Shown here piece after piece: positions 43,228 to 52,384 of a stretch of 64,000 nucleotides of DNA. Origin of the DNA: Acidobacterium sp. S8 (lineage in GTDB: Bacteria > Acidobacteriota > Terriglobia > Terriglobales > Acidobacteriaceae); assembly GCF_009765985.1 (NCBI RefSeq), contig NZ_LMUM01000014.1, positions 1 through 64,000 of the forward strand, written 5' to 3'. Made by a program: the position numbers and the translations under genes. Positions within the stretch are counted from its first letter, which is position 1; the number at the start of each line of letters is the position of its first letter. The notes beneath the pieces are model-generated. The model made no database searches, was not told where the DNA came from, and saw only the letters and a program-made list of their open reading frames with translations.

Positions 43228-44675
43228 GAAAATCCCTGTCCATCACTCGAAGGCTTACCGTTACGGTACTCGCTTTAGAGTTTTTATCTGCGATGGCTTT
43301 GATTGGCGCGATCACGATACACGAATGGCATGTGCAGTTGAAAGCCTTCGATTCGTCTCTCGAAGCAAGTGCTGAGTCACTCATGGGCGCGGTTCAGGAT
43401 GCAGAAGATGAAGGCGATAATGTGATGCTCGATATGCGCGGAGTGCATCTCGGGAAAAATGCCATCTTTCGCGTTAAAGACGAGCGAGGCAGAGTGCTTG
43501 GCTCCGCGGGTGAGCCCCCATCCCTGGAGTTGCCTTCGTCGTCCGAGCATGTTTTTCACAACATGGATATAAGCGGCCGAAGTTATCGGTTCTTCGTCCT
43601 TCACGGCCTTCGGATCGTAGACCCGGGTGAGCCGAATGGTGGAACTCCCCACAGCATCACGATCATTTATGGAACTCCGATCGGACATGTTTGGCACGAA
43701 GTAATTGAGTCGATTCGTTTCTTTGCAATCGCGACAGCTGTGTTGCTGGGTGTAACCGCCCTCATCATGGCGTGGTCGGTAAGGGCCGTGTTGTCACCCG
43801 TTAACGAGCTTGCTCGTGAAGCGGAACGCATAACTGCACGCGATTGGCATTTTGATGCTCCCAGGAGCGCGAAGGAAACGGTCGAGTTACGACCACTTGC
43901 AGCGGCTCTCGAAGCAGCGCTCGCACGTTTGCAGGGCTCATTTGATCAGCAGAGGCGATTCACGAATGATGCTGCTCACGAACTAAAGACGGACGTTGCA
44001 ATCGTCAAGTCGTCTCTACAACTGTTATCCATGCGCAAGCGCACAGTCGAAGAATACGGTCAGGGACTGGCGCTGAGTCTGGATGACTTCACGCGTCTGG
44101 AGATGACGGTACAGAAGATGCTCACTCTAGCGCGACTGGAGCAACAGCCCATAGAGAACAGCCGTTCAGGCACTGAATTTCAGTACTGTTCTTTGCGGGA
44201 TGTAATTGAGGATGCGATCCATCAAAGCAAGCCCTTGGCTGAGTTGAAGGCGATTTCCGTGGTTTTCGAGTGCGTCGCTGATGCCAAAGTGCCAATCGAT
44301 AACCGCGACGCGCTTCTCCTGTGCTCGAACATTCTGCTGAATGCGCTACAGCATAGCCCTAATGGGACTACCGTACGAATTGCTATGACTGTCAATGAGG
44401 AAGCATGGCTAACTGTCGAGGACCAGGGGGAAGGCGTTTCGGATGAGGATCGTGCTCATGTCTTCGAGCCTTTCTACCGGGGCGATCCCTCGCGAAGCAG
44501 AAGAAGTGGGGGAACCGGGCTGGGGCTTTCCATCTGCAAGGCCATCTGTGAACGAGCGGGCGGTTCGATCGAAATCGAAAACCGAGTAGTGGGCGGAGCA
44601 TTAGTTACGGTGAAATTGCCAGTGAAGCCTTCAGTATCTATTCGTAGCTCTTCAGCGCTGCTTAAGGCACAATAG
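43224..44675 (+). CDS. Sensor histidine kinase with HAMP domain
   Basis: A 483-residue membrane kinase. The first membrane segment covers residues 10-33, a periplasmic sensor loop runs to about 165, the second segment spans 165-188, then comes HAMP, a dimerisation domain with phosphoacceptor His252 (AHELKTD), and a catalytic ATPase domain (NILLNALQHS, DQGEGV, GGTGLGLS). All N, G1 and G2 boxes are present. It partners the preceding regulator. The signal is unknown; proximity to the RND efflux operon is suggestive only. Confidence 0.95.
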   Translation: MRKSLSITRRLTVTVLALEFLSAMALIGAITIHEWHVQLKAFDSSLEASAESLMGAVQDAEDEGDNVMLDMRGVHLGKNAIFRVKDERGRVLGSAGEPPSLELPSSSEHVFHNMDISGRSYRFFVLHGLRIVDPGEPNGGTPHSITIIYGTPIGHVWHEVIESIRFFAIATAVLLGVTALIMAWSVRAVLSPVNELAREAERITARDWHFDAPRSAKETVELRPLAAALEAALARLQGSFDQQRRFTNDAAHELKTDVAIVKSSLQLLSMRKRTVEEYGQGLALSLDDFTRLEMTVQKMLTLARLEQQPIENSRSGTEFQYCSLRDVIEDAIHQSKPLAELKAISVVFECVADAKVPIDNRDALLLCSNILLNALQHSPNGTTVRIAMTVNEEAWLTVEDQGEGVSDEDRAHVFEPFYRGDPSRSRRSGGTGLGLSICKAICERAGGSIEIENRVVGGALVTVKLPVKPSVSIRSSSALLKAQ

Positions 44676-44724
44676 CCACACTGAAGAGACCGGCGGTCAT
44701 GCCGAGTTCATGCAGGAGTTCATC

Positions 44725-45750
44725 ATGTGTTCTCACCTACGCCCGTACCAAGGAGCAGTAGCCGCGATTCTTCTTTCTATTGCAGCGGCATCCGCTGCGC
44801 AGACTTACCATATTGCCGATCGATGGAAGCTTGGCGGTCAGGGCGGCTGGGACTACCTGCTAAGCGACGACGCAACACAACGTCTTTATATTACGCACAA
44901 CTCGCGAGTCGAGGTCGTGGATACGGCCACCGGTAAGCCCATTGGCGCAATTACAGGACTTCAGAGCACGCATGGCGTGGCGCTCAACCCTGATGGAAAA
45001 ACTGGTTACATCAGTGATGGCGCTGGGAATGCGATCGTCGTCTTCAATCGCACAGATCTCAGCGTCCAAGGCAAAATTCCGGCCGGCACGAACCCCGACG
45101 GCATCACATTCGAGCCGATGACGAAAACGGTCTGGGCGTTCAATGGGCGGAGCAAAAATGTCTCGGTACTGGATACTGCCTCCAATACAGTAGTTGCCAC
45201 TGTACCGTTGCCTGGGAAGCCGGAGTTTCCTCAGGCAGACGGGCAAGGAGCAGTTTTCGACAATATCGAGGACAAGAATGAAATCGTAAAGCTGGATGCT
45301 GCTAGTCACACGATCGTCGCGACATGGCCGTTACAAGACTGTGAGTATCCCTCAGGTATGGCGATCGATCGCACTCGACATCGGCTTTTTTCCGTATGTG
45401 ACGGCGGTAAAATGGCCATTATCGACTACACCACGGGAAAACAGTTGGGATTGGCTACGATTGGTGATTCACCTGATGCCGCAGGCTTCGACGCAAAGCA
45501 TGATTTAGCGTTTTCTTCCAATGGCGATGGCACACTCACAGTTGTCAATACAGCAAAGTCAGGCTTCCCGGTTCAGCAGACATTGAACACAGCCAAAGGT
45601 GCACGAACGATGGCGTTCGACACTTCTACCGGACGCATTTACCTGGTAACTGCGCAGTTTGGAGCGGCACCCCCAGCAACCGCAGCCTCGCCACATCCCC
45701 GCCCGAGCGTCGTGCCGGATAGCTTCGAGATTATCGTTGTGGAGCAATAA
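44725..45750 (+). CDS. Exported YncE-like beta-propeller protein
   Basis: A 341-residue protein with a signal peptide and repeated blades of the YVTN/YncE type (for example DGKTGYISDGAGNAIVVFN and KTVWAFNGRSKNVSVLDT). Start 44725 has AGGAG 6 bases upstream; 44710 is an alternative. Such propellers bind ligands in the periplasm or outside, with few assigned functions. The gene follows the histidine kinase by 49 bases, so it may be in the same unit. It ends at a strong bidirectional terminator. Confidence 0.85.
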   Translation: MCSHLRPYQGAVAAILLSIAAASAAQTYHIADRWKLGGQGGWDYLLSDDATQRLYITHNSRVEVVDTATGKPIGAITGLQSTHGVALNPDGKTGYISDGAGNAIVVFNRTDLSVQGKIPAGTNPDGITFEPMTKTVWAFNGRSKNVSVLDTASNTVVATVPLPGKPEFPQADGQGAVFDNIEDKNEIVKLDAASHTIVATWPLQDCEYPSGMAIDRTRHRLFSVCDGGKMAIIDYTTGKQLGLATIGDSPDAAGFDAKHDLAFSSNGDGTLTVVNTAKSGFPVQQTLNTAKGARTMAFDTSTGRIYLVTAQFGAAPPATAASPHPRPSVVPDSFEIIVVEQ

Positions 45751-45770
45751 TTATTGAAGAGCCGTGCTAA

Positions 45771-45805
45771 AAGAAGGCCTGCAATCGTAGATCGCGGGCC
45801 TTCTT
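45771..45805. terminator. Strong bidirectional terminator between propeller and RND genes
   Basis: A 12-bp stem with one G-T pair (45771-45782 with 45794-45805), an 11-base loop, and T-runs on both strands (TTCTTT on plus, CTTTT on minus). It closes two convergent units and ends one base before the permease stop. Confidence 0.85.
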
Positions 45806-48800
45806 TCATGTTGCCTGAAATTTAGATCGAGTAAGTAGGTAGTACACCACCGGCGTGACTAGGAGGCTCAGCGCCATTGAGATGACGAGGCCGCCTATTA
45901 CAGCGATGGCTAGCGGCTGAAGCATCTGCGATCCAGAGCCGAGCGCGAACGCGAGTGGCAGCATGCCACAGATTGCCGCGGATGCGGTCATAACAATAGG
46001 GCGCAGTCGTCGTTGTGCGGCATGCATCATCGCTTCGCTTGCTGAGGCGCCTTCATGGCGGTATCGCTCATCGGCGTCGAGAAGCAGTATGCCGTTCTTT
46101 GCCACAATGCCGATGACCATAATGAGCCCCATAAATGACGCGACGTTAAATGTCGTTCCGGTAACGAGCAGGGCAAAGACTACGCCTGCGATAGAAAGTA
46201 CGGACGAGGTGAGAATGGCAAGTGGTGCAGACAAATTGCGGAACTCGACTAATAGCACGCCGAAGACGAGCGCAAGAGAAAGAACGAGAACCCTCAGTAA
46301 TTCTTGAAAAGATTGCTGCTGCTCCTGGTACGTACCGCCATATTCGATCCTCATTGTGGGCGGAAGATGCATTGCGCTGACGGTTTTCTTCACTTTTGCA
46401 ATCGCGGTTCCAAGATCAGAACCCTCAAGCCTTGCCGTAACCGTAATGAGTTGCTGCAGGTTCTCGCGTTTGATTTCATTCTGTGGAGGAAGTTGCGTCA
46501 CCTGTGCCAGAGCTCCCAGCGTTGCCAGCCGTCCGGTAGAGCTGTTGAAGACCGTATTCTGAATCGTATCCAGAGATTGGCGTGTCTCATCTCCGAGGCG
46601 GACGCGAATTGTGTAAGGCCTTCCATTTGCAATCAGCGGGTCGGTGGTCGTCACACCGTCCAGGATCGATGTTGCGTCTTCAGCGATCTCTGAGGGAGTG
46701 AAGCCCATTCGCCCAGCTACAACGGGATCGATCTGAAAGTTCGTGGCTGGGCCGCTGATTGTATTGGCGATTCCATTCTCAACATCGACGACGCCGTTAA
46801 TCTTGCTGATGGCATCACCGATACGGGGACCGAGATTCGCCAGCAGGGCAGGATCGTTGGCGAACACCTTGATCTGAATTGGTTCAGGTGCATTCGAGAG
46901 ATCTCCAATCATGTCCTGAAGGACTTGTGTGAACTCGACATCAAGCTGCGGCTCAGTTTTTTTGATCTGGGCGCGGGCATCGGCAATGACTTCGTCGATG
47001 CCTCGATCGCGCTCACCCTTCAACTTTACCGTCATGTCTCCGGTATTGGCTTCAGTGACCGCTGCCAATCCCATCTGCAAGCCGGTTCGCCGCGAAGTGC
47101 TTTCGACCTCGGGCATATTGTGAAGGATTCGCTCCACATGATCCAGCGTACGGTTTGTCTCGGAAAGTGAGCTGCCAGCAGGCATAATGTAGTCGAGAAT
47201 GAACCCACCCTCGTCCATCTCTGGAAGAAGATCTGATCCAAGCGTCCGGTAGGAAAACCAGCTTCCGAGAATCAAAAGCACGCAGAGGCCCAGCAACATG
47301 AACGGCCGATGCAGCGACCAGCCGAGAGCGCGTTCATGCCAATGCAGCACTTTAGACATGACGCGTCCGTGATGCTCATGAGATTTGCCGATTGTATCTC
47401 TGCGATCGCGCAGGAAAACAAGGCTGAGCGCCGGGGTCCAAGTGACGGCGAGAAGCAGTGAGATGAGCAGCGCGATTGTCATCGTGATGGCAAGAGCGCG
47501 GAAGAAGCTTCCTGTGACGCCGGTGACTGAGATCAGCGGAAGAAAGACAACGACAGGCGTGACGGTCGATCCGATGAGCGGCACGGCGATCTCACGGAGG
47601 GCTAAGCGAGCCGCGTTGGCGCGAGTCTCTCCGCTGTCTCGGTGCAGGACAATATTTTCTACAACAACGATCGCATCATCGATTACAAGGCCGATAGCGG
47701 CGGCGAGTCCGCCGAGCGTCATGAGATTGAAGCTCTCTCCAATGGCCCACAGAAAGAGAATAGTGATAGCAACTGTTACAGGAATGACCAGGCCGGCGAC
47801 AACCGAGGAAGTCCAGTCGCCCAGGAATAGAAATAAAATAATGCACGCTAAGAGAAGTCCGATGAGGATGGCATCGCGGACGCTGCGAATACTTTCGCGC
47901 ACAAGCTCTGACTGATCATAGTAGGGTTCGAGTCGAACACCTGCAGGAAGGGTCTTTTTGAGCTGCTGAACTTGTGTTGTAACGGAATCAGCGACGGCCA
48001 CCGTGTTGCTGGAAGGCTGCCGGGTTACGTTCAGAAGAACGGACGCACGGCCGTCCGCGGTGACTGCGGTATATGTCGGCAGCACGCCTGGTAGGACGGT
48101 GGCTACGTCTGAGACACGGACGGCCGCTCCGCTTGTTGCCGTCTTCACAACCAGATGACCCAGCTGGTCGGAATCATGCGCCTGAGCTCCTACAAGCCCG
48201 AGGATCAACTGATGATTTGCTTCATAGAGTCCTGGCGAATCGATGATGTTCGACGCCTGCACCGAGTTTACGAGATCGAGAATTGTAACGCCCGCAGTCT
48301 GCATCCGCGCCATGTTCGGCACGATGTGGAACTCCGGTACCTTGCCACCTTGCACAGTGATAGTGCTCACACCAGGTACCCGGTTCAGCGGGGGCTTGAG
48401 TTGATAGGTAGCCAGCTCCCAAAGCTGCGTTTGCGAAAGCCGGTCAGAGGTAAGGCTATAACCAAGAATCGGAAAGGTGGCGAAAGTGAGTCGGTTGGTG
48501 GTGATAGTCGCGGTATTAGGAAGGGTCTGACGTACCTTGCTTATGGCTGCATCTACCAACTGAAGCGTTCGGTACATATCGACGCTCCAATCGAAGAAGA
48601 GACTGATTTCGGCCGAGCCTCGGCTCGTTGTAGACCGCACGGTGACCAGGCCAGGAACCGAGTTGATTGCATCTTCAATCGGTTTAGTGATCGTCACCTG
48701 CATCTGCTCGACGGGCATTACACCGTTGTCGACACCGATCACGACGCGTGGGAAGTTCGTTTCGGGAAAAACTGAAATTGGGACCTGCCTCGCCGCATAA

Positions 48801-48904
48801 ATACCAGCGAGCGAGAGCACGATGAGGAAGAAAAAGATCGGACCTCGATAGCGGACTAGCCAGAAGGCGCGCTCAACGCGCAGCGGGGGAGTCTGCTCCA
48901 TCAC
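45806..48904 (-). CDS. RND efflux permease (HAE1/AcrB-like)
   Basis: A 1032-residue inner-membrane proton-driven pump. Twelve membrane helices are split by two large periplasmic loops (about residues 35-340 and 560-860). The proton-relay pair DD lies in GLVIDDAIVVVENI near residue 405, as in multidrug HAE1 pumps rather than the metal HME type. It ends a three-gene minus-strand operon with the adaptor and outer-membrane channel, overlapping the adaptor by four bases. The substrate cannot be told from sequence. Confidence 0.94.
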   Translation of the reverse strand: MMEQTPPLRVERAFWLVRYRGPIFFFLIVLSLAGIYAARQVPISVFPETNFPRVVIGVDNGVMPVEQMQVTITKPIEDAINSVPGLVTVRSTTSRGSAEISLFFDWSVDMYRTLQLVDAAISKVRQTLPNTATITTNRLTFATFPILGYSLTSDRLSQTQLWELATYQLKPPLNRVPGVSTITVQGGKVPEFHIVPNMARMQTAGVTILDLVNSVQASNIIDSPGLYEANHQLILGLVGAQAHDSDQLGHLVVKTATSGAAVRVSDVATVLPGVLPTYTAVTADGRASVLLNVTRQPSSNTVAVADSVTTQVQQLKKTLPAGVRLEPYYDQSELVRESIRSVRDAILIGLLLACIILFLFLGDWTSSVVAGLVIPVTVAITILFLWAIGESFNLMTLGGLAAAIGLVIDDAIVVVENIVLHRDSGETRANAARLALREIAVPLIGSTVTPVVVFLPLISVTGVTGSFFRALAITMTIALLISLLLAVTWTPALSLVFLRDRRDTIGKSHEHHGRVMSKVLHWHERALGWSLHRPFMLLGLCVLLILGSWFSYRTLGSDLLPEMDEGGFILDYIMPAGSSLSETNRTLDHVERILHNMPEVESTSRRTGLQMGLAAVTEANTGDMTVKLKGERDRGIDEVIADARAQIKKTEPQLDVEFTQVLQDMIGDLSNAPEPIQIKVFANDPALLANLGPRIGDAISKINGVVDVENGIANTISGPATNFQIDPVVAGRMGFTPSEIAEDATSILDGVTTTDPLIANGRPYTIRVRLGDETRQSLDTIQNTVFNSSTGRLATLGALAQVTQLPPQNEIKRENLQQLITVTARLEGSDLGTAIAKVKKTVSAMHLPPTMRIEYGGTYQEQQQSFQELLRVLVLSLALVFGVLLVEFRNLSAPLAILTSSVLSIAGVVFALLVTGTTFNVASFMGLIMVIGIVAKNGILLLDADERYRHEGASASEAMMHAAQRRLRPIVMTASAAICGMLPLAFALGSGSQMLQPLAIAVIGGLVISMALSLLVTPVVYYLLTRSKFQAT

Positions 48905-50193
48905 TTCGTCTCTCCCCCTGCCTTATCGTTGTCGTCCTCAGCCTTGCCGACCTTCACCTTTGTTCCGTCATCAAGACCGTACGCACCTGTTGTGATGACA
49001 GTTTCCGCTCCGCTCAATCCTTGTGTGATCTGAGCGTCTTGGCCGTCATTGATTCCCAGCTGCACATCTTTCTTGTGAGCGGTACCATCCGCACCCACCA
49101 CCATCACGAATTTCGACCCATCCTGTAGCGTAAGCACCGCGGACAATGGCACTTTAATAGCGTCGGTGACCGCTCTCCCTTTAATTGAGGCTCTGACCGG
49201 AGTGCCGGCCTTGTACCTTCCAGCGTTATTGTCGATATGGAGCCACACTTCCACCGTTGTGCTTCCTGGATCAAGAGCTGGGCTGACAAGGGAAATCTTT
49301 GCCGGGACAGCCTCGTCCACTCCTGGAACCAATATGGAAGCATCGTCTCCCACGCTCAATCGTTGCGCGACGGTTTGCGATAAATGGACCTTTGCGAGCA
49401 GCGCAGAGGTATCCATTACTGTGATTAGAGAACTGCCTGAGTTGGCTGTTTCACCGGCAAAGAGAGGCCGGTCTGTAACGACCCCTGTGATTGGACTCCG
49501 GATCTCGGAATATGAGACCTGAGTCTCTGAGGCAACGTATTTGCCTTTGGCAGAAGTAAGTTGGCCCTGCGCCTGCCGAAGCGTAGCGGCCCGGCTTACC
49601 ACCTTTAAAGAATCCAAATGATTTTGCGCCACGTCATATGCGGCCTGTGTTTGCACCAAGGCTGCCACGGCCGTATCGTAGTCCCTTCCAGCGATCGCGC
49701 CTTCGGCAAGTAACTTCTGCCGCGCAGTCACAATTTGATGCTGCAGGTCAAGCTGGGCCTTCGCCTGCGCTACATCCAACTCTGCCTTGCGATAATCTTC
49801 CAACACCTGCACTTTCGTCTGCATGTCGAAAGACGCCTGTGCGGCTACGTATTGCCCCTGGTTGTCAAGCGCTTGAGCAGCGAGATCACGGTTCTCAAGC
49901 ACCGCGAGCAGTTGTCCTTTCTTCACCCTGGAGCCACGCTGTACATAGAAGGCACGGACTGGAGCTGTAATTTTAGGAGAAATCGCAGCCTGTGCCAGCG
50001 GAGATAAAACCGCATCGGCCATAATGTGTTCGGATATCTCTCCGATCTCCGGACGTTCCGCCTGCACCGTCACAAGAGTTGTCGCCTCGGCATCGTTCGG
50101 TTTCCTGCATGCCTGAGTAAACAACGCGCAAAGAAATACGGCCGTAAGCTTAATTTCACGTCGATGGATTATTGATTGCCGAAAAAAAGTCAC
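48901..50193 (-). CDS. RND efflux periplasmic adaptor (membrane fusion protein)
   Basis: A 430-residue adaptor linking permease and TolC channel. A membrane-insertion segment lies at residues 14-28, with a possible lipid-attachment Cys in TQAC that lacks the usual -3 Leu. Lipoyl halves flank a long alpha-helical hairpin (residues 100-220), and the beta-barrel and membrane-proximal domains follow. Its stop overlaps the permease start, and it begins 7 bases after the TolC gene. Confidence 0.94.
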   Translation of the reverse strand: MTFFRQSIIHRREIKLTAVFLCALFTQACRKPNDAEATTLVTVQAERPEIGEISEHIMADAVLSPLAQAAISPKITAPVRAFYVQRGSRVKKGQLLAVLENRDLAAQALDNQGQYVAAQASFDMQTKVQVLEDYRKAELDVAQAKAQLDLQHQIVTARQKLLAEGAIAGRDYDTAVAALVQTQAAYDVAQNHLDSLKVVSRAATLRQAQGQLTSAKGKYVASETQVSYSEIRSPITGVVTDRPLFAGETANSGSSLITVMDTSALLAKVHLSQTVAQRLSVGDDASILVPGVDEAVPAKISLVSPALDPGSTTVEVWLHIDNNAGRYKAGTPVRASIKGRAVTDAIKVPLSAVLTLQDGSKFVMVVGADGTAHKKDVQLGINDGQDAQITQGLSGAETVITTGAYGLDDGTKVKVGKAEDDNDKAGGETK

Positions 50194-50200
50194 CTTGCGC

Positions 50201-51544
50201 TCACATTGTTCCCGTCAGTATTTGCAATCCCGCTAAAGCTGTCTCGTAGCGAACTACACCATCTGCCTGTGCAGTTTCAGAGGAGAGGTAGGCGTTTTGC
50301 GCGTCTACAACTTCAAGTGCTGTTGATTCGCCGGCCACATAACGGAGCTTAGTCAGTCGCAGGCTCTCTGCCGCTGTGTGGACGCTCTCATCGAGGAGGC
50401 CTAACTGATCTCGCGACGCCGACGCCTCAGCATAAGCTTCTTCGAGCGTTGCGATGAGTCTCTTCTGCGTTGCTGTCAGCGTGACCTTTGCGACATCGCG
50501 GCGAATCTCGCTTTGCTTCACGCGCTTCTCGGTTGAGAACCAATCCCATACCGGAATGTCGAGCGTTCCGCTGATCGAGTATCCCAGGTTGCGTACATCG
50601 TCAGGCCCGCGCTTTGCGAACTGCGGCGCATCAATACCGTAGTTGAAGTTCAAAGAAAGATCGGGCAGATAGGCCGCCTTAGACGATGTGACCTGCGCAT
50701 TGCTGGCCTGTACATCCGCCAGTGCGCTTCGTATCTCAGGATTATTGTTAGAAGCAAGGGTCGTCACCTCATTCTTCGTTGGAAGGATCGGCGGCGCTTC
50801 CGCTGCTTCAGTAGAATAGGGAGTTCGCGGATCGGGAAAGAGAAGTACAGCAAGCTCCAGCCTCGCCTTGTCCGCCGCCAACGTTGCGTCACTGAGATCG
50901 CGTTGTCGTTGTTGTTGCTGCAACTGGGACTTGACCACGTCAGCATGGGCAACTTCCCGTGCAGTTTCGCGTTTCTGCGTCAGCTCAGTAAATGTTTGCG
51001 CTTCGTGAAAGGCTTGTGTAAGAAGACGCTGTTTTATTTCAAAAGCTGATACCGAGTAGTACAGGCTGACAACCGTCGACACCAGTCCTCGTCGTGCCAC
51101 TTCCATCTCCGCAGAAGCGCGCGCGGCATTCGCAGACGCCACCTGCGCTTCTGCGAATTGCTTCAAGCCCACCGTTTCAGTGATCGACGCCTGACTGGTG
51201 TACTCATGAACCGCGTTATTTGCAATAAAAACCGGAGACGATTGCGTTCCAACCTGACCACCTTGATTCGTCTGCCCGTTAGGCTGCGTATAGAGAACCT
51301 GGTTGTGATAGGTAACAGTAGGCAACATTGCCGCTTTCGCGAGATAGCGATCGGTTGCTGCCAGCTTCTGTGCCGCAAGAGCATTCGCAAAGACCGGCTC
51401 GTTCTGTTGCGCCCGGCGGATGGCTTCGGACAAGGAGACTACTGCTGCACGATCGGGAGGCGATCCTACCTGAGCTCCTGCTGTACTCAGGAGGATAGCA
51501 ACTGCTGCAGCGAGATTATGCCAACTCCGATCCGTCCAGTGCAT
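50201..51544 (-). CDS. TolC-family outer-membrane efflux channel protein
   Basis: A 447-residue outer-membrane factor with a signal peptide (cleavage near residue 25) and two internal repeats of long coiled helices (about residues 130-240 and 345-435), as expected for TolC. It is the first gene of the operon and probably carries its promoter. The downstream adaptor and permease complete an envelope-spanning pump. Confidence 0.93.
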   Translation of the reverse strand: MHWTDRSWHNLAAAVAILLSTAGAQVGSPPDRAAVVSLSEAIRRAQQNEPVFANALAAQKLAATDRYLAKAAMLPTVTYHNQVLYTQPNGQTNQGGQVGTQSSPVFIANNAVHEYTSQASITETVGLKQFAEAQVASANAARASAEMEVARRGLVSTVVSLYYSVSAFEIKQRLLTQAFHEAQTFTELTQKRETAREVAHADVVKSQLQQQQRQRDLSDATLAADKARLELAVLLFPDPRTPYSTEAAEAPPILPTKNEVTTLASNNNPEIRSALADVQASNAQVTSSKAAYLPDLSLNFNYGIDAPQFAKRGPDDVRNLGYSISGTLDIPVWDWFSTEKRVKQSEIRRDVAKVTLTATQKRLIATLEEAYAEASASRDQLGLLDESVHTAAESLRLTKLRYVAGESTALEVVDAQNAYLSSETAQADGVVRYETALAGLQILTGTM

Positions 51545-51668
51545 GTATTGCAGACTAGATATCGAACCTTAAGGTTTACTGAAGTGCAAGGCGACGATAC
51601 ATTGTAAAACGCGGTAGACAGAGTCGGACGGGCGAGTTCTTCTTTAGCGTTCACGGTGAGTCAAGCTT

Positions 51669-51981
51669 TCACAGTGACTGCTCGCTCAGCTTTCCTGACC
51701 GCAAAATCTGCGGCAAATCGCGATTGGCCACCAGCGGCCGCGCGATGGAAACAGCATTCTGTGTAATTCTCCTCGATGACTTTTCGGATTACACGGGCAT
51801 CCTGGTATCCGCCTGTGTTGATAGTCGGCACATTCACGTTCTGGTTCACCGCTTTGTGATGATATTTTTTGGTGCGCTCCCAGAGCGCTGAAAAGATGGG
51901 ACGGAGAAAGCGAGCGAAAGAGACGGTTCTTTACCGTAGGTCGCGAAACTGAAGCGGTTCGAAGATAACACCAACTTCCAT
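51669..51981 (-). pseudogene. Internally deleted NADH:flavin oxidoreductase (old yellow enzyme family)
   Basis: A start-like N-terminus (MEVGVIFEPLQFRDL, then TVKNRLFRS in a shifted frame) is joined directly to the family's C-terminal part: FLRPIF with WERTKKY, VPTINTGGYQDARVIRKVIEE, then AVSIARPLVANRDLPQILRSG in another frame. The whole is 313 bases where the full gene is about 1.3 kb, so roughly three quarters are deleted and at least two frameshifts are present. It lies upstream of and divergent to uxuA. The remaining 51545-52384 stretch holds no other recognised gene. Confidence 0.75.
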
Positions 51982-52384
51982 CAATCAGACCGTCCTCTTG
52001 TCGGTCCGCTTTTCGGGCCACAGTATCGTTGAACTGATTTGGGCCGTGGAATAGCGATTGCTTAACGGCAAACTGAACTGCTTTCGACGGTGAAAAGGCA
52101 TGTGCGCTTAATGTTTGGGGCAGCGAGTTTCGTGCGTTGTCCGGGCAATGCCGACCGTGAGGTATAAACGGAGCCAGTAAGAGCCGCTAGAATTCCCATG
52201 TCAGTAAAATTCTGCGGGATTCGTGCTCTCAACGCTGGTTTGGAACGACTGGGATCATCAAGTTGTTTGTGGCAGAAATGCCAACGATTTCAGAATACCC
52301 TGCAGAAGCAAACCAAGCATGGCTTTTCTCAACGGCCGCGGCTGAATCGTATCAGATGCGGCCGAGTAGAGGATGGGATTGATT

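Noticed and set aside
48155-48775. 206-codon plus-strand frame over the RND permease
   Set aside because: No recognisable domain and fully covered by the permease gene.
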